The notes beneath the pieces are model-generated. The model was not told the DNA's origin, searched no databases, and saw only the letters and a program-made list of their open reading frames with translations. This document shows, piece by piece, positions 7,540-15,834 of a stretch of 64,000 nucleotides of DNA. How positions within the stretch are numbered: the first letter of the stretch is position 1; every line of letters starts with the position of its first letter. Location of the stretch: the NCBI GenBank assembly GCA_011250595.1, contig JAANMP010000004.1, forward strand, positions 62,001 to 126,000, in the 5' to 3' direction. The DNA comes from Bacillus sp. MM2020_1 (lineage in GTDB: Bacteria; Bacillota; Bacilli; Bacillales; Cytobacillaceae). Made by a program: the position numbers and the translations under genes.

Positions 7540-8370
7540 GTGAACAGGAATATGATACCTTTATGGGACGAACATTTATTTTGGTTAGAGGTTTTACAAG
7601 ATCATGCTTATTTTGTAAGAGACCATCTTTCAGCGAGCGAGGTTGAATATGTTAACACATCGCAACAGTATATTAAGTTATTCGGTGATTTAATTTCGAC
7701 ATTAAGTACCATTCCTCGTTCAGTTACTTATTCGGATGAAGCGATGATTTATTTTTCCCAGCGGGCATGGCCGATCGCCAAAGGATATTTCGAATTTGAA
7801 GGGAAGTTGCAATCGCTTAGAATAGATAATCAGGTGAATTTAAACTTATCGCCAACTTACCTTAACGGAACGTTAGCTGAAAATCAGGAATATCTGCGGC
7901 TATTAAGTCAGTTGATTCATGGAAAAGAGCCTGCACCTCTTCCTTTAGAGGATCTAATGGATTTATGGCTTGAGGACCAACTGGGACATGCCGTTCTCTT
8001 TAATAATATTATTGATCCAATTGAAGTTATTGCCAGTAAGCAAGCAGAGGGATATATTAGCAGATTTCAAGTGTTTATCCTTCAAAATCACCATTTGAAA
8101 GGTTATCTGCGGTTCAAACAGCCTGGCTTTGCCCGCCAAACAGAATTCGCTAACGAGGTCGGAAAAACAACATTGGAAATGAGCCAATTTGTTTACAGCA
8201 TGGTGATTAAATACAAGGAAAATAAATTGCTTAATAAAACTACTTTGCGATTTTTAGAACATCATTTTCCAGAAACCTGTTATTTTATAAAAAAGCTAAG
8301 TTACTATGCTCCAAGATTGCAGGAAGAAGCAAGTAAGTGCTCGCTTAAAAGACCGTCCTATCTCGGTTAG
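7540..8370 (+). CDS. DUF2935-family protein
   Basis: 276 aa, soluble, largely helical, with two similar helical halves. Conserved-looking residues are WDEHLFWLEVLQDHAYFVRDH near the start and LEDQLGHAVLFNNIIDP in the middle; regularly placed His, Glu and Asp on helices suggest a metal-binding ferritin or hemerythrin-like bundle, which is what I recall for DUF2935. Function is not established. The GTG start follows GAGGGGGGG by about 6 nt; an ATG two bases earlier is out of frame. It stands alone; the preceding 170 nt hold no gene. Confidence 0.65.
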   Translation: MNRNMIPLWDEHLFWLEVLQDHAYFVRDHLSASEVEYVNTSQQYIKLFGDLISTLSTIPRSVTYSDEAMIYFSQRAWPIAKGYFEFEGKLQSLRIDNQVNLNLSPTYLNGTLAENQEYLRLLSQLIHGKEPAPLPLEDLMDLWLEDQLGHAVLFNNIIDPIEVIASKQAEGYISRFQVFILQNHHLKGYLRFKQPGFARQTEFANEVGKTTLEMSQFVYSMVIKYKENKLLNKTTLRFLEHHFPETCYFIKKLSYYAPRLQEEASKCSLKRPSYLG

Positions 8371-8424
8371 TTGTTGAGGTAATGAGCCTAGTGAATTCCT
8401 GCTAAAAGTAGTTTTCCGAACCCC

Positions 8425-8462
8425 AAAAAAGCCACACAACTCTCTAGCGAGAACTGTGTGGC
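8425..8462 (-). terminator. Terminator of the GTP cyclohydrolase gene
   Basis: On the minus strand GCCACACAGTTCTC / GAGAGTTGTGTGGC form a hairpin followed by TTTTTT. A very similar hairpin (GCCACACAGCT / AGCTGTGTGGC plus T-run) occurs at 36772-36810. Confidence 0.8.
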
Positions 8463-8476
8463 GAAAATAGTAGGTA

Positions 8477-9208
8477 CTACGCCATATGTCCGGATTTTTT
8501 TACCTTTGTCTGTAAGTACTTTTCATTGTACTCGGAAACATCGCCCCATAGTGGAGTCCGCCCGGAGACGGGTGCACCAGCTGCTTTTAAGGCTTTGAGT
8601 TTTTTTGGATTGTTTGTGATGAGGGTGACGGGTTTGGTTCTTAACGCTTTAAGGACTTCAATGGCCTCATCGTAATTCCTCGAATCATCCGGGAAACCAA
8701 GTCCCTCATTGGCATCAACCGTATCGTAGCCATTTTCTTGAAGAATATAAGCCATCGCTTTACTAAATAAGCCGATTCCTCTGCCTTCATGATTGGCCAA
8801 ATAAAATAACGCCCCGGTTCCATGCTCGGCAATCATTTTCAACGATTGTTTGAGCTGAAAGCCGCAATCACAGCGCTTGCTTCCGAAAATATCCCCCGTA
8901 TGACAAATCGAATGCATTCGGATTAAGGCATCCGCACCGTATTCGAAATCCCCATAGACAAGCACACTTGACTGTTGAAATTCTGCTAAATTCGCAGAAG
9001 ATAATTGATCAATGACTTGTTGGAAATCTTCTGTCACATTTTCACTCTTTAACCAGCTGTACCATTTAAATTCAACCGTTTCTCCGTATAAATTGACCGG
9101 AAGTTTGATCGGGCCGACTAGGTAAATCGCTTCTTCGCCTTTTTTTATCATTTTAATTTTATCCTCTAAAAGAGAAAGAACATCTGATTGGACTTGTATT
9201 GGATCCAC
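8477..9208 (-). CDS. ribA: Stand-alone GTP cyclohydrolase II
   Basis: 243 aa. GTP cyclohydrolase II opens GTP to the first pyrimidine intermediate of riboflavin synthesis. The zinc ligands are present in CHTGDIFGSKRCDCG (C-x10-C-x-C), the catalytic region has GRGIGL, and TNNPKKLKAL near the end matches the family's nucleotide-binding tail. There is no DHBP-synthase domain, so this is not the bifunctional RibBA typical of the main rib operon; it is probably an extra copy. It is divergent from an HxlR regulator across 261 nt, and lies close to a flavin-dependent aromatic pathway, so a role in extra flavin supply is plausible but inferred. The ATG is preceded by a weak GGGGGAA site. Confidence 0.88.
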   Translation of the reverse strand: MDPIQVQSDVLSLLEDKIKMIKKGEEAIYLVGPIKLPVNLYGETVEFKWYSWLKSENVTEDFQQVIDQLSSANLAEFQQSSVLVYGDFEYGADALIRMHSICHTGDIFGSKRCDCGFQLKQSLKMIAEHGTGALFYLANHEGRGIGLFSKAMAYILQENGYDTVDANEGLGFPDDSRNYDEAIEVLKALRTKPVTLITNNPKKLKALKAAGAPVSGRTPLWGDVSEYNEKYLQTKVKKSGHMA

Positions 9209-9315
9209 TTTGAATTCCCCCTAACTTATATTTTTACGGCAGCAATTGTTTCTGTTGGATTACGTTGTTGCGCTTTTTATATACCAATCTCCAAGGTGAT
9301 GTATTGACGAACCAC

Positions 9316-9337
9316 AAATAGTTAAAGTAAACTATTT
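9316..9337. promoter_or_regulatory. Candidate HxlR operator
   Basis: A perfect inverted repeat AAATAGTT-N6-AACTATTT lies between the divergent ribA and hxlR-type genes, within a longer stretch of related TAGTTA/TAACTA words (9316-9385). HxlR proteins bind as dimers to such palindromes. Binding is inferred from position and symmetry. Confidence 0.4.
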
Positions 9338-9469
9338 ATAGTTACTAAATATTAATTAGTTAGTTACTTTATGTAAGTAATTATATTTTTAAAACTTATT
9401 TGTGTCAATTAAAATAGTTTTACAAAGTGATTATAGTGTTAAGTGCATTGCGCTAGGAGGGAAAGAACA

Positions 9470-9796
9470 ATGGAAGAGTCTGTCATGTGTCCTCGATTTC
9501 AAAAAGCGATGGGGATGATGAGCCAGCGTTGGACAGGATTAGTCATTTATCAGCTGCTATCAGGACCGAAACGCTTCTGCGCCTTAGAATCTTCAATTGG
9601 GCTGAGCGGCAGGGTCCTTTCAGAGCGATTAAAGGATTTAGAGAACCATGGGATTGTTAAACGTGTGGTGTTTCCGGAAACGCCCGTCCGAATTGAGTAT
9701 TCCCTAACAGAAAAGGGACTTGCCTTAGAGCCCATCGTGAAAGAAATTGAAAAATGGTCACAAACCTGGGTTCCAGTTGAATCCGATTCATTATAA
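9470..9796 (+). CDS. HxlR-family transcriptional regulator
   Basis: 108 aa. CPRFQKAMGMMSQRWTGLVI is the family's N-terminal cysteine plus first helix, LSGRVLSERLKDLENHGIVKR is the recognition helix region, and RIEYSLTEKGLALEPIV is the wing and following helix. ATG 9470 follows AGGAGG (9455-9460) by 9 nt; an upstream in-frame ATG at 9443 lacks a site. Cys8 could sense redox or electrophiles, as in HypR/HxlR proteins; this is inference. The likely target is the divergent ribA copy and itself. Confidence 0.88.
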   Translation: MEESVMCPRFQKAMGMMSQRWTGLVIYQLLSGPKRFCALESSIGLSGRVLSERLKDLENHGIVKRVVFPETPVRIEYSLTEKGLALEPIVKEIEKWSQTWVPVESDSL

Positions 9797-9802
9797 ATGT
9801 TT

Positions 9803-9855
9803 TTAGGCAGTTTTTGCTCGGTAGGTCACCTGAGCAAAGGCTGCCTATTTTTTTG
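9803..9855 (+). terminator. Rho-independent terminator of the HxlR gene
   Basis: TAGGCAG...TTTGCTC pairs with GAGCAAAGGCTGCCTA around the loop, followed by a run of seven or more T. Confidence 0.7.
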
Positions 9856-9870
9856 CATACATTAAATATT

Positions 9871-9894
9871 TTGAACTATATAAATTTTTGAATT
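9871..9894. promoter_or_regulatory. Motif shared by regulator and structural-gene upstream regions
   Basis: TTGAACTATATAAATTTTTG lies upstream of the aromatic regulator. The word AACTATATAAA recurs at 12008-12018 upstream of the monooxygenase gene, near GTTC(A/G)AA words. It may be a binding site or a -10-rich promoter element. Confidence 0.25.
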
Positions 9895-10011
9895 AAAATA
9901 AGAAGTAGAATGTTTGCGCTTTCTTAATAGGAATGTATTTACTTTTTAGCTTATAGAACAAAGCAGGTTTTATCAAATTGTTGATCGATCATGAAAACAG
10001 GATGTGTTAGC

Positions 10012-11880
10012 ATGTGCGTCAAAGTTTCGGAGGAGAGTTATAGCCACGAGGTAGTTGTAGGTGACCGTAAGATTGTTACATCTGCATCCGTTTTCGGGAT
10101 TCTCAGGCAGCAACTGGCAAAGAATATTGGCATTAAGAGGATAAAGGGATTTTTATTTCATTATGGCTGGGAAATGGGTGCCAAAATTGCCAGTGAAGTG
10201 GTGCAAACCGAATCCTCACTAGAAAATCTCATTAAACATGGGCCGATTCTCCACATTAAAAATGGGCATATCAGAGGGATTAAACATGAATGCACTTATG
10301 AATTAGATGAACAACACCGGATTCATTCTTTCTTTTCATTCGGAACATGGATTGATTCTTATGAGGCGGAGGAGCATATAAAGCATCTTGGAGTATCCAA
10401 TAGTCCGGTTTGTCACACATTGAGCGGGTTTGCGAGTGGTTTTATGACAACGATATTTGGAGAACCGCTTTTGTCAAGAGAAATCTCATGTGTGGGGAAG
10501 GGCGATTCGGAGTGCCGATGGGTGATGAAGCCCAAGAAGGAATGGGAAAAGGAACTTCAAGATGAACATGAACTCGATTATTATAATGAAACACCGATTG
10601 TAAAAGAACTTGAGTTAACCTATGATCAATTATTGGATCAAAAAAATGTCGTCACTCACTTGGCCAATTTTCAAAACAAATTAACAGAAGAAATTATTAA
10701 TGGTAGTGATTTGCAAACCCTGGCTGCTATGGTATATAAGATGATTCAAATCCCCATTATCGTTGAAGATACGTTACATCGGACGATCACCTATTCAGGG
10801 CTATCGAAGGAACAACTTTTGGATTATCGAGACGATATGGAAGTTTATCTTCAAGAAACTAGATTAAGCACGAAGTCACTTTTACCTTTTAGAAAAAAGG
10901 TGATCAAAACTTCGATTCAAGAACGTCTCATCACCCCAATCCTTTTACAAAAGGAAGTAATCGGTTATTGTTCCTTACTTTATGATGAAATGGAAAATCA
11001 TCATCACGAAGAGGATTATTTGTTTTTAGACCGATTTGCCAATGCGGCCTCACTTATTCTCTTAAATGAGAAAACAAAGGTAGAAACGTTTGAGCGAATG
11101 AAGGGGAATTTTCTTGAACAAATAGTAGAGGGCAGGCTGTCTACAAACGAGATCATCAATCGCGGGAAATATACGGGTGTAGATCTTAAACAGAAATATT
11201 ATCTATCAGTAGTGGAGTATAAAAAAAACCAACGTTCGATTGAAGATGACTTTCTTCTGCAGGAACAGATTTTTGAAACGACCTTTCAGTATTTCAATGA
11301 GAAAAAGCATAATATCTTGGTTGGACACCGTGATGGAAATATGGTGTTATTGATTACCAATGAAACGATTCAAAAGAAAGCAATCTATGATGTGATCAAA
11401 GAATACCTCGATTATCTGTTGAAAAAATTTCCACAAAGTCATTTTAAATGCGGTATCAGCCAATTAGAGGATGATATTAGCCAAGCATCCAGATGTTACG
11501 AGGAAGCAACCATTGCTTTACGATTAGCAGTTAAGAAGCATATCATCCCATTCCAATCCTTAGGAATCGTCGGGGTACTGATTAACTCGAAAAATATAAG
11601 CGGGATTAAACTGATTGCTGAGCAAGAATTAGGACCTCTATATAACATGACCGATCCAAAAATCCTGGAACTTCTAAAAACTTTGTATAGTTTTTTGTTG
11701 AATGGGGGGAAGCTTGAGCAAACGATGAGTGATCTGTCTTTATCGATGAGCGGGCTTCGGCATAGGATCAGCCGAATCGAAAGCTTATTAGAAAAAGACC
11801 TTCGCGATTCAGATGAAATGCATCAATTACTACTGATTATCAAATCGTTGATTGCGGTAGGGGAACTCACATTAGATTAG
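10012..11880 (+). CDS. Aromatic-responsive activator: XylR_N + V4R sensor fused to PucR/CdaR-type HTH output
   Basis: 622 aa. Residues about 20-130 match the XylR_N ligand-binding module (FGILRQQLAKNIGIKRIKGF, YGWEMGAKIASE). Residues about 130-185 match V4R, including CVGKGDSECRW, the cysteine-rich end of 4-vinyl-reductase domains. A GAF-like middle follows, and the C-terminus (about 555-615) is a PucR-type helix-turn-helix (TMSDLSLSMSGLRHRISRIE). XylR/DmpR sensors normally sit on sigma-54 AAA+ proteins; here no AAA+ domain exists, so a sigma-A activator is expected. The first gene of the aromatic island, it likely activates it when a phenolic ligand binds. ATG 10012 (after AGGATG) is preferred to ATG 9991, which has no ribosome site. 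Confidence 0.82.
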   Translation: MCVKVSEESYSHEVVVGDRKIVTSASVFGILRQQLAKNIGIKRIKGFLFHYGWEMGAKIASEVVQTESSLENLIKHGPILHIKNGHIRGIKHECTYELDEQHRIHSFFSFGTWIDSYEAEEHIKHLGVSNSPVCHTLSGFASGFMTTIFGEPLLSREISCVGKGDSECRWVMKPKKEWEKELQDEHELDYYNETPIVKELELTYDQLLDQKNVVTHLANFQNKLTEEIINGSDLQTLAAMVYKMIQIPIIVEDTLHRTITYSGLSKEQLLDYRDDMEVYLQETRLSTKSLLPFRKKVIKTSIQERLITPILLQKEVIGYCSLLYDEMENHHHEEDYLFLDRFANAASLILLNEKTKVETFERMKGNFLEQIVEGRLSTNEIINRGKYTGVDLKQKYYLSVVEYKKNQRSIEDDFLLQEQIFETTFQYFNEKKHNILVGHRDGNMVLLITNETIQKKAIYDVIKEYLDYLLKKFPQSHFKCGISQLEDDISQASRCYEEATIALRLAVKKHIIPFQSLGIVGVLINSKNISGIKLIAEQELGPLYNMTDPKILELLKTLYSFLLNGGKLEQTMSDLSLSMSGLRHRISRIESLLEKDLRDSDEMHQLLLIIKSLIAVGELTLD

Positions 11881-11993
11881 AGCCATCCGGATGGAGCCGG
11901 GTGGTTTTTCTTTTGCCTTTTTTGACCGCTAATTTTTCTGTAATGAACAAATTTTGTCTAGTAAATTAAGAAACATAGACATTTTTTGCTCTA

Positions 11994-12057
11994 GTTCGAA
12001 AATTCAAAACTATATAAACTATATTTACAAGGTTCAAATAGTAAAAACCTAGTTCAA
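11994..12057 (+). promoter_or_regulatory. Repeated GTTC(A/G)AA words upstream of the monooxygenase gene
   Basis: GTTCGAA at 11994, GTTCAAA at 12032 and GTTCAAT at 12052, plus AACTATATAAA at 12008-12018. They sit 100-165 nt before the first structural gene. This is a candidate activator region for the PucR-type regulator; no function is proven. Confidence 0.25.
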
Positions 12058-12159
12058 TTGCAAATGTAAGCGATGTCAACCATGATTAACGGACGGTTGT
12101 CCATAACCTATTATTTTACTCAACAATTCTATCTACTAAAACAAAAGGGGTGTAGAACG

Positions 12160-13344
12160 ATGGCAAGTTTAGTATTAAAAGGGGAAGATGTTACAGTTGA
12201 AGATTTACTAGCCAGGGCGGAACGAATCGGAAAATTGGCCGAGCAAGAAGCGCCGGAAGCAGAGAAAAATGCGACGATATCACAAAATGTGGTGAACCTC
12301 ATCCAAGAAACACAGATTTCACGGATGATGCTTCCAAAAAAATATGGCGGTCCACAGGCAGATTTGAAAACGTTTGCTAAGGTCATTCGTAAGGTGGCCA
12401 ATTACAATATTTCAGCTGCGTGGCTTACCTATCTTTATCCGCTTCACAATATGCTTCCGGCTTTTCTTCCAGAAAAAGGTGCAGACGAAATCATTCATCA
12501 GGGCGGATTAATTTGCGATATCTTTGCTGCCTTAGGAAAAGCAGAGCGGGATGGCGATGGTTATCGTATCAGTGGCAAGTGGAGTTTTGTCAGTGGTGTC
12601 AATTATAGTGAATGGGTGGGTGTTGGGGTTATGATTCAATTCCCTGATAGCGAAAAACCTGTCTATTGTTTGCCCATGCTAAAAACATCCGAGGTGGAAG
12701 TAATCCATAATTGGGATACATTTGGATTAAGAGGATCAGGCAGTAACCAAATTATTGCCGATCAAGTGTATGTCCCAATGGAACGGATCTTACGTTTAGA
12801 TCAAGCAGAGGTGACAAGAAGACCACCGGTAGAAGAATATGACACAGACTATCCTTTTTATCATGTTCCATTCTTTCCCTCCTTCTATTTGGGATTCGGT
12901 TACATGGCTCTGGGCGGGGCAGAACGAATCCTTAAGGAATTTAAAGTGCTTACTGAAAAACGTGTGCGCTTAATGGATGGGGTAAGGGAAAGTGAGTCAC
13001 CAAGAAGTCAGCGGGTATTAGCCGAAATGACAACAGATTTCCACGTGGCGGAAGCTTTGTTAGACAAATATATTGATCTGCTAGAAGACTATGAAAAAGA
13101 TGGCTGTATCACTCCTCCATCTGAATTTTTTGCGATTCGTACAAAAGCGATTAAGATTTGCACGGATATTGCCGTAAGAGCACTGTTAACTTTAGGTGGA
13201 GGCGCTCTTTATAAAGGTGGAACAATGGAATTATTCTTAAGAGATGTCATCGCGGTTGCCACACATAAAACTTCGTTATACGAAGACGCGGTTGCAGCAT
13301 ACGGTAAGGATTTATTTGGTTTTGACGGTGGAGTGAGGGGATAA
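12160..13344 (+). CDS. Two-component flavin-dependent monooxygenase, oxygenase subunit (group D, HsaA/HpaB-type)
   Basis: 394 aa with the acyl-CoA-dehydrogenase fold used by group D aromatic hydroxylases such as HsaA and p-hydroxyphenylacetate 3-hydroxylase C2. Features: helical N-terminal domain ending MMLPKKYGGPQ, a beta domain with GYRISGKWSFVSGVNYSEW, then NWDTFGLRGSGSNQI, and a C-terminal bundle with LLTLGGGALYKGG. It would use reduced flavin and O2 to hydroxylate a phenol ortho to its hydroxyl, giving a catechol for the dioxygenase encoded downstream. ATG 12160 follows AAAGGGG by 9 nt and yields 394 aa, close to the HsaA length; an upstream in-frame ATG (12073) has no site. First gene of the catabolic operon. 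The substrate is not determined. Confidence 0.8.
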   Translation: MASLVLKGEDVTVEDLLARAERIGKLAEQEAPEAEKNATISQNVVNLIQETQISRMMLPKKYGGPQADLKTFAKVIRKVANYNISAAWLTYLYPLHNMLPAFLPEKGADEIIHQGGLICDIFAALGKAERDGDGYRISGKWSFVSGVNYSEWVGVGVMIQFPDSEKPVYCLPMLKTSEVEVIHNWDTFGLRGSGSNQIIADQVYVPMERILRLDQAEVTRRPPVEEYDTDYPFYHVPFFPSFYLGFGYMALGGAERILKEFKVLTEKRVRLMDGVRESESPRSQRVLAEMTTDFHVAEALLDKYIDLLEDYEKDGCITPPSEFFAIRTKAIKICTDIAVRALLTLGGGALYKGGTMELFLRDVIAVATHKTSLYEDAVAAYGKDLFGFDGGVRG

Positions 13345-13411
13345 ATTCCTAAGTATAAAATCATAGATAACAAGTTAAATAGAAATTTTTATTACAGGAG
13401 GATTTTTTAAA

Positions 13412-13891
13412 ATGGATGATCGTCAGTTTCGAAGTGCAATGGGTAAGTTTGCTACAGGAGTAACCGTAATTGCAACAGAAGTAGAAGGAGAAATTCACGG
13501 AATGACTGCAAATGCGTTCATGTCCGTATCGCTTGATCCAAAGCTTGTGGTTATATCCATCGGGGAAAAGGCAAAAATCCTAAACAAAATCAAAGAAAGT
13601 AAAATTTTCACGGTTAACATCTTAGCCGCTGACCAGGAAGAGCTTTCGATGATTTTCGCTGGACAATTGAAAGAGCACAAGGAAGTAACCTTTGAACTCC
13701 TGGATGGAAAGCCGGTTTTATCTGGTGCCGTCGCACAGATTGCATGTGAAGTATCAGCTGAACATGTGGAAGGGGATCACACCTTGTTTATTGGCAAAGT
13801 AACGGATATTCACCTTGAAGATGCCGAACCACTCGTTTTTTATAATGGAAAGTATCGTTCGCTAGTAGAACTTAAGCCTGTGACAATCTAA
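13412..13891 (+). CDS. Flavin reductase partner (HpaC/HsaB-type)
   Basis: 159 aa, the usual size of short-chain flavin reductases. MGKFATGVTVIATEVEGEIHG at the start, MTANAFMSVSLDPKLVVISI for the flavin-binding strand, and EGDHTLFIGKVTDI with its conserved GDH are family marks. It uses NAD(P)H to make the reduced flavin required by the oxygenase encoded just upstream. The ATG follows AGGAGG. Position 68 nt after the oxygenase gene supports the pairing. Confidence 0.88.
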   Translation: MDDRQFRSAMGKFATGVTVIATEVEGEIHGMTANAFMSVSLDPKLVVISIGEKAKILNKIKESKIFTVNILAADQEELSMIFAGQLKEHKEVTFELLDGKPVLSGAVAQIACEVSAEHVEGDHTLFIGKVTDIHLEDAEPLVFYNGKYRSLVELKPVTI

Positions 13892-13912
13892 GGAAGATGA
13901 AAGGAGACTGTT

Positions 13913-14728
13913 ATGGAAACAATTCGTGTAAACCGGAGTAATTTGGCAGAATGGCAGAAAAAGGCGAGGCCAAATGTGATGGCACTTGGTTGTTTCGACG
14001 GTCTCCATCATGGACATTGTGCAGTCATCCACACTGCATATCAAAAGGCAAGGGAAAAACAGGTACCTCTAGCTGTCATGAGCTTCTTCCCTCACCCGAA
14101 AACTGTTATATCTAATGGGAAAATTCACGTCCATTATTTAATGCCGCTTGCTGAAAAAGAGGCAAAACTTCGGAGTATGGGGGTCGAAACATTTTATATA
14201 GTGGAATTTGATAAGGAGTTTGCCGGACTAGCGCCAGAACAGTTTGCTGCTCAATACTTGAATGGACTAGGTGTCGTTCATGCAGTGGCGGGATTTGACT
14301 TCTCCTATGGTGCTCGTGGTGCCGGAAATATGGATCGGTTAAAGCACGACTCCAGTGGCCGGATTGATGTAACGAAGGTAGCAAAGGTAGATCTTAGGGG
14401 CGAGAAAATCAGTTCCACCTGTATTCGCGAACGGCTGTTAAACGGGAGGGTGGCGGAACTGCCTGATTTACTCGGTCATTTCTACGAAACAAAGTGCGAA
14501 TGGAATGGAGCGGAATTCACCCTGTATCCGTATTATACGCTTCCAGGTCCAGGCTGTTATCGAGTAACGTTAGAAAATCTGTGTGGTTCAATCCCAACAG
14601 AAGTCACCATTATGAACGATGGCACAACACTCAAATGTATGGATGATATTCCCTTATTTTTAAAAGGAAAGCTAGCGATTGTCTGGAAGAAACAAATCGA
14701 TGAATCTAGGAAACTACGGATATCTTAA
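13913..14728 (+). CDS. FAD synthetase-like (RibF N-terminal domain) protein without recognisable riboflavin-kinase motif
   Basis: 271 aa. Residues about 20-185 match the FMN adenylyltransferase half of RibF: GCFDGLHHGH is the HxGH nucleotidyl-transferase motif, GFDFSYGARGAGN stands where RibF has its flavin-binding loop, and ISSTCIRERLLNGRV matches the closing motif. The normal riboflavin-kinase half should carry a PTAN motif; the last 85 residues do not, so only FMN-to-FAD conversion, if anything, is expected. Its place between the reductase and the dioxygenase genes suggests a pathway-dedicated FAD supplier. The ATG follows AAAGGAG; the gene starts 21 nt after the reductase stop. Confidence 0.8.
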   Translation: METIRVNRSNLAEWQKKARPNVMALGCFDGLHHGHCAVIHTAYQKAREKQVPLAVMSFFPHPKTVISNGKIHVHYLMPLAEKEAKLRSMGVETFYIVEFDKEFAGLAPEQFAAQYLNGLGVVHAVAGFDFSYGARGAGNMDRLKHDSSGRIDVTKVAKVDLRGEKISSTCIRERLLNGRVAELPDLLGHFYETKCEWNGAEFTLYPYYTLPGPGCYRVTLENLCGSIPTEVTIMNDGTTLKCMDDIPLFLKGKLAIVWKKQIDESRKLRIS

Positions 14729-14750
14729 AAACTAAAAAGGAGATGATCGA

Positions 14751-15734
14751 ATGGCTAAAATTATTGCCGGCGTTGCGATGTCGCATAGTCCGATGATCAT
14801 GACTAATGAAGCGGGAGGGGGAGAAAAAGGACAGCGCTTTCTCCAAACGGCGGCTGAAATGAAGCAGTATCTCGAAGGTACAGAAGCCGATGTGATTGTA
14901 TTGGTATCTGATGATCATTTTAATAGTTATTTTTACGATCATATGCCTTCGTTTACGATTGGGGTTGGCGAGTGTGAAGGCTGGGGAGACTGGCAGTTGC
15001 CAAAATACAAAATCCCTGTTCAGCAAGATTTAGCCAAGCATATCCTTCATTCTAGCTTGGAAAACAATATTGATTTTGCCTTTACGTTAAAAATGAAAGT
15101 CGATCACGGCCATACCCAAGGAATTTACTTTTTAAATCCTGATTTGAAAATTCCAGTGGTGCCAATTGCTGTAAATACGTCGGCGCCGCCGCTGCCAACG
15201 ATGGACCGCTGTTTCCAAGTCGGCGAAGTGATCCGTAAAGCGATCGAGTCATGGGATACCGATTTGAAGGTGGCGATTGTCGCTTCGGGTGGTTTATCTC
15301 ACTGGGTGCCGATTCCAAAGATTGAGAGTGAAAAACCAGAGGATCAATCGTTAATTCAGGTGTTGAAAAATGGCCGCCAGGAAATAGACCAGCTTGATGA
15401 ATATTTAAAATTAAGGGAAACAAATGTCACACGAATTAAATCTGGTCATGTTAACGAACAAATGGATCGAGAGTTTTTACGCTTGATTTCCGAAAAGGAT
15501 TATCCGGCATTAAGAAACTGGAGTGCTAATTATATTGAGGAACATTTAGGAAACGGCGGCCAGGAAATTCGCAACTGGCTGGTTCTGCTTGGTGTATTGC
15601 AAAGTTTTGAGGCAAGTGTTGCTTGCTATGAGCCCATTCCAGAATGGGTAACAGGTATGGCGATTGTTCAGTTTAAACAGCCGGTTGAGCAAACCAATCC
15701 AAAGAATTCAACACCATACGAAGTCAGCATTTAA
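14751..15734 (+). CDS. LigB-superfamily (class III) extradiol ring-cleavage dioxygenase
   Basis: 327 aa. His12 (GVAMSHSPMI) and His56 (LVSDDHFNSY) are in the places of the two Fe(II) histidine ligands of LigB-type enzymes, and VDHGHTQGIYF and ASGGLSHWVP match the catalytic and substrate regions of MhpB-like enzymes. It cleaves a catechol next to the hydroxyls with O2. The hydrolase and hydratase genes that follow make a meta-cleavage sequence certain in outline. The ATG follows AAAGGAG by 8 nt. The closest family assignment (phenylpropionate-type or another catechol) cannot be decided here. Confidence 0.85.
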   Translation: MAKIIAGVAMSHSPMIMTNEAGGGEKGQRFLQTAAEMKQYLEGTEADVIVLVSDDHFNSYFYDHMPSFTIGVGECEGWGDWQLPKYKIPVQQDLAKHILHSSLENNIDFAFTLKMKVDHGHTQGIYFLNPDLKIPVVPIAVNTSAPPLPTMDRCFQVGEVIRKAIESWDTDLKVAIVASGGLSHWVPIPKIESEKPEDQSLIQVLKNGRQEIDQLDEYLKLRETNVTRIKSGHVNEQMDREFLRLISEKDYPALRNWSANYIEEHLGNGGQEIRNWLVLLGVLQSFEASVACYEPIPEWVTGMAIVQFKQPVEQTNPKNSTPYEVSI

Positions 15735-15834
15735 TCAACTCATTACACGTTAAAGACAGCATTGGTACTTCAGTGGAGGAAGCGGTTAATCTCCATTGAT
15801 GTCAGTATTATTAAAAAAAAGGAGCGATTTATAG

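Noticed and set aside
9209-9469. FMN riboswitch before the ribA copy
   Set aside because: The leader lacks the conserved RFN-element blocks; only TAGTTA-type repeats are seen.
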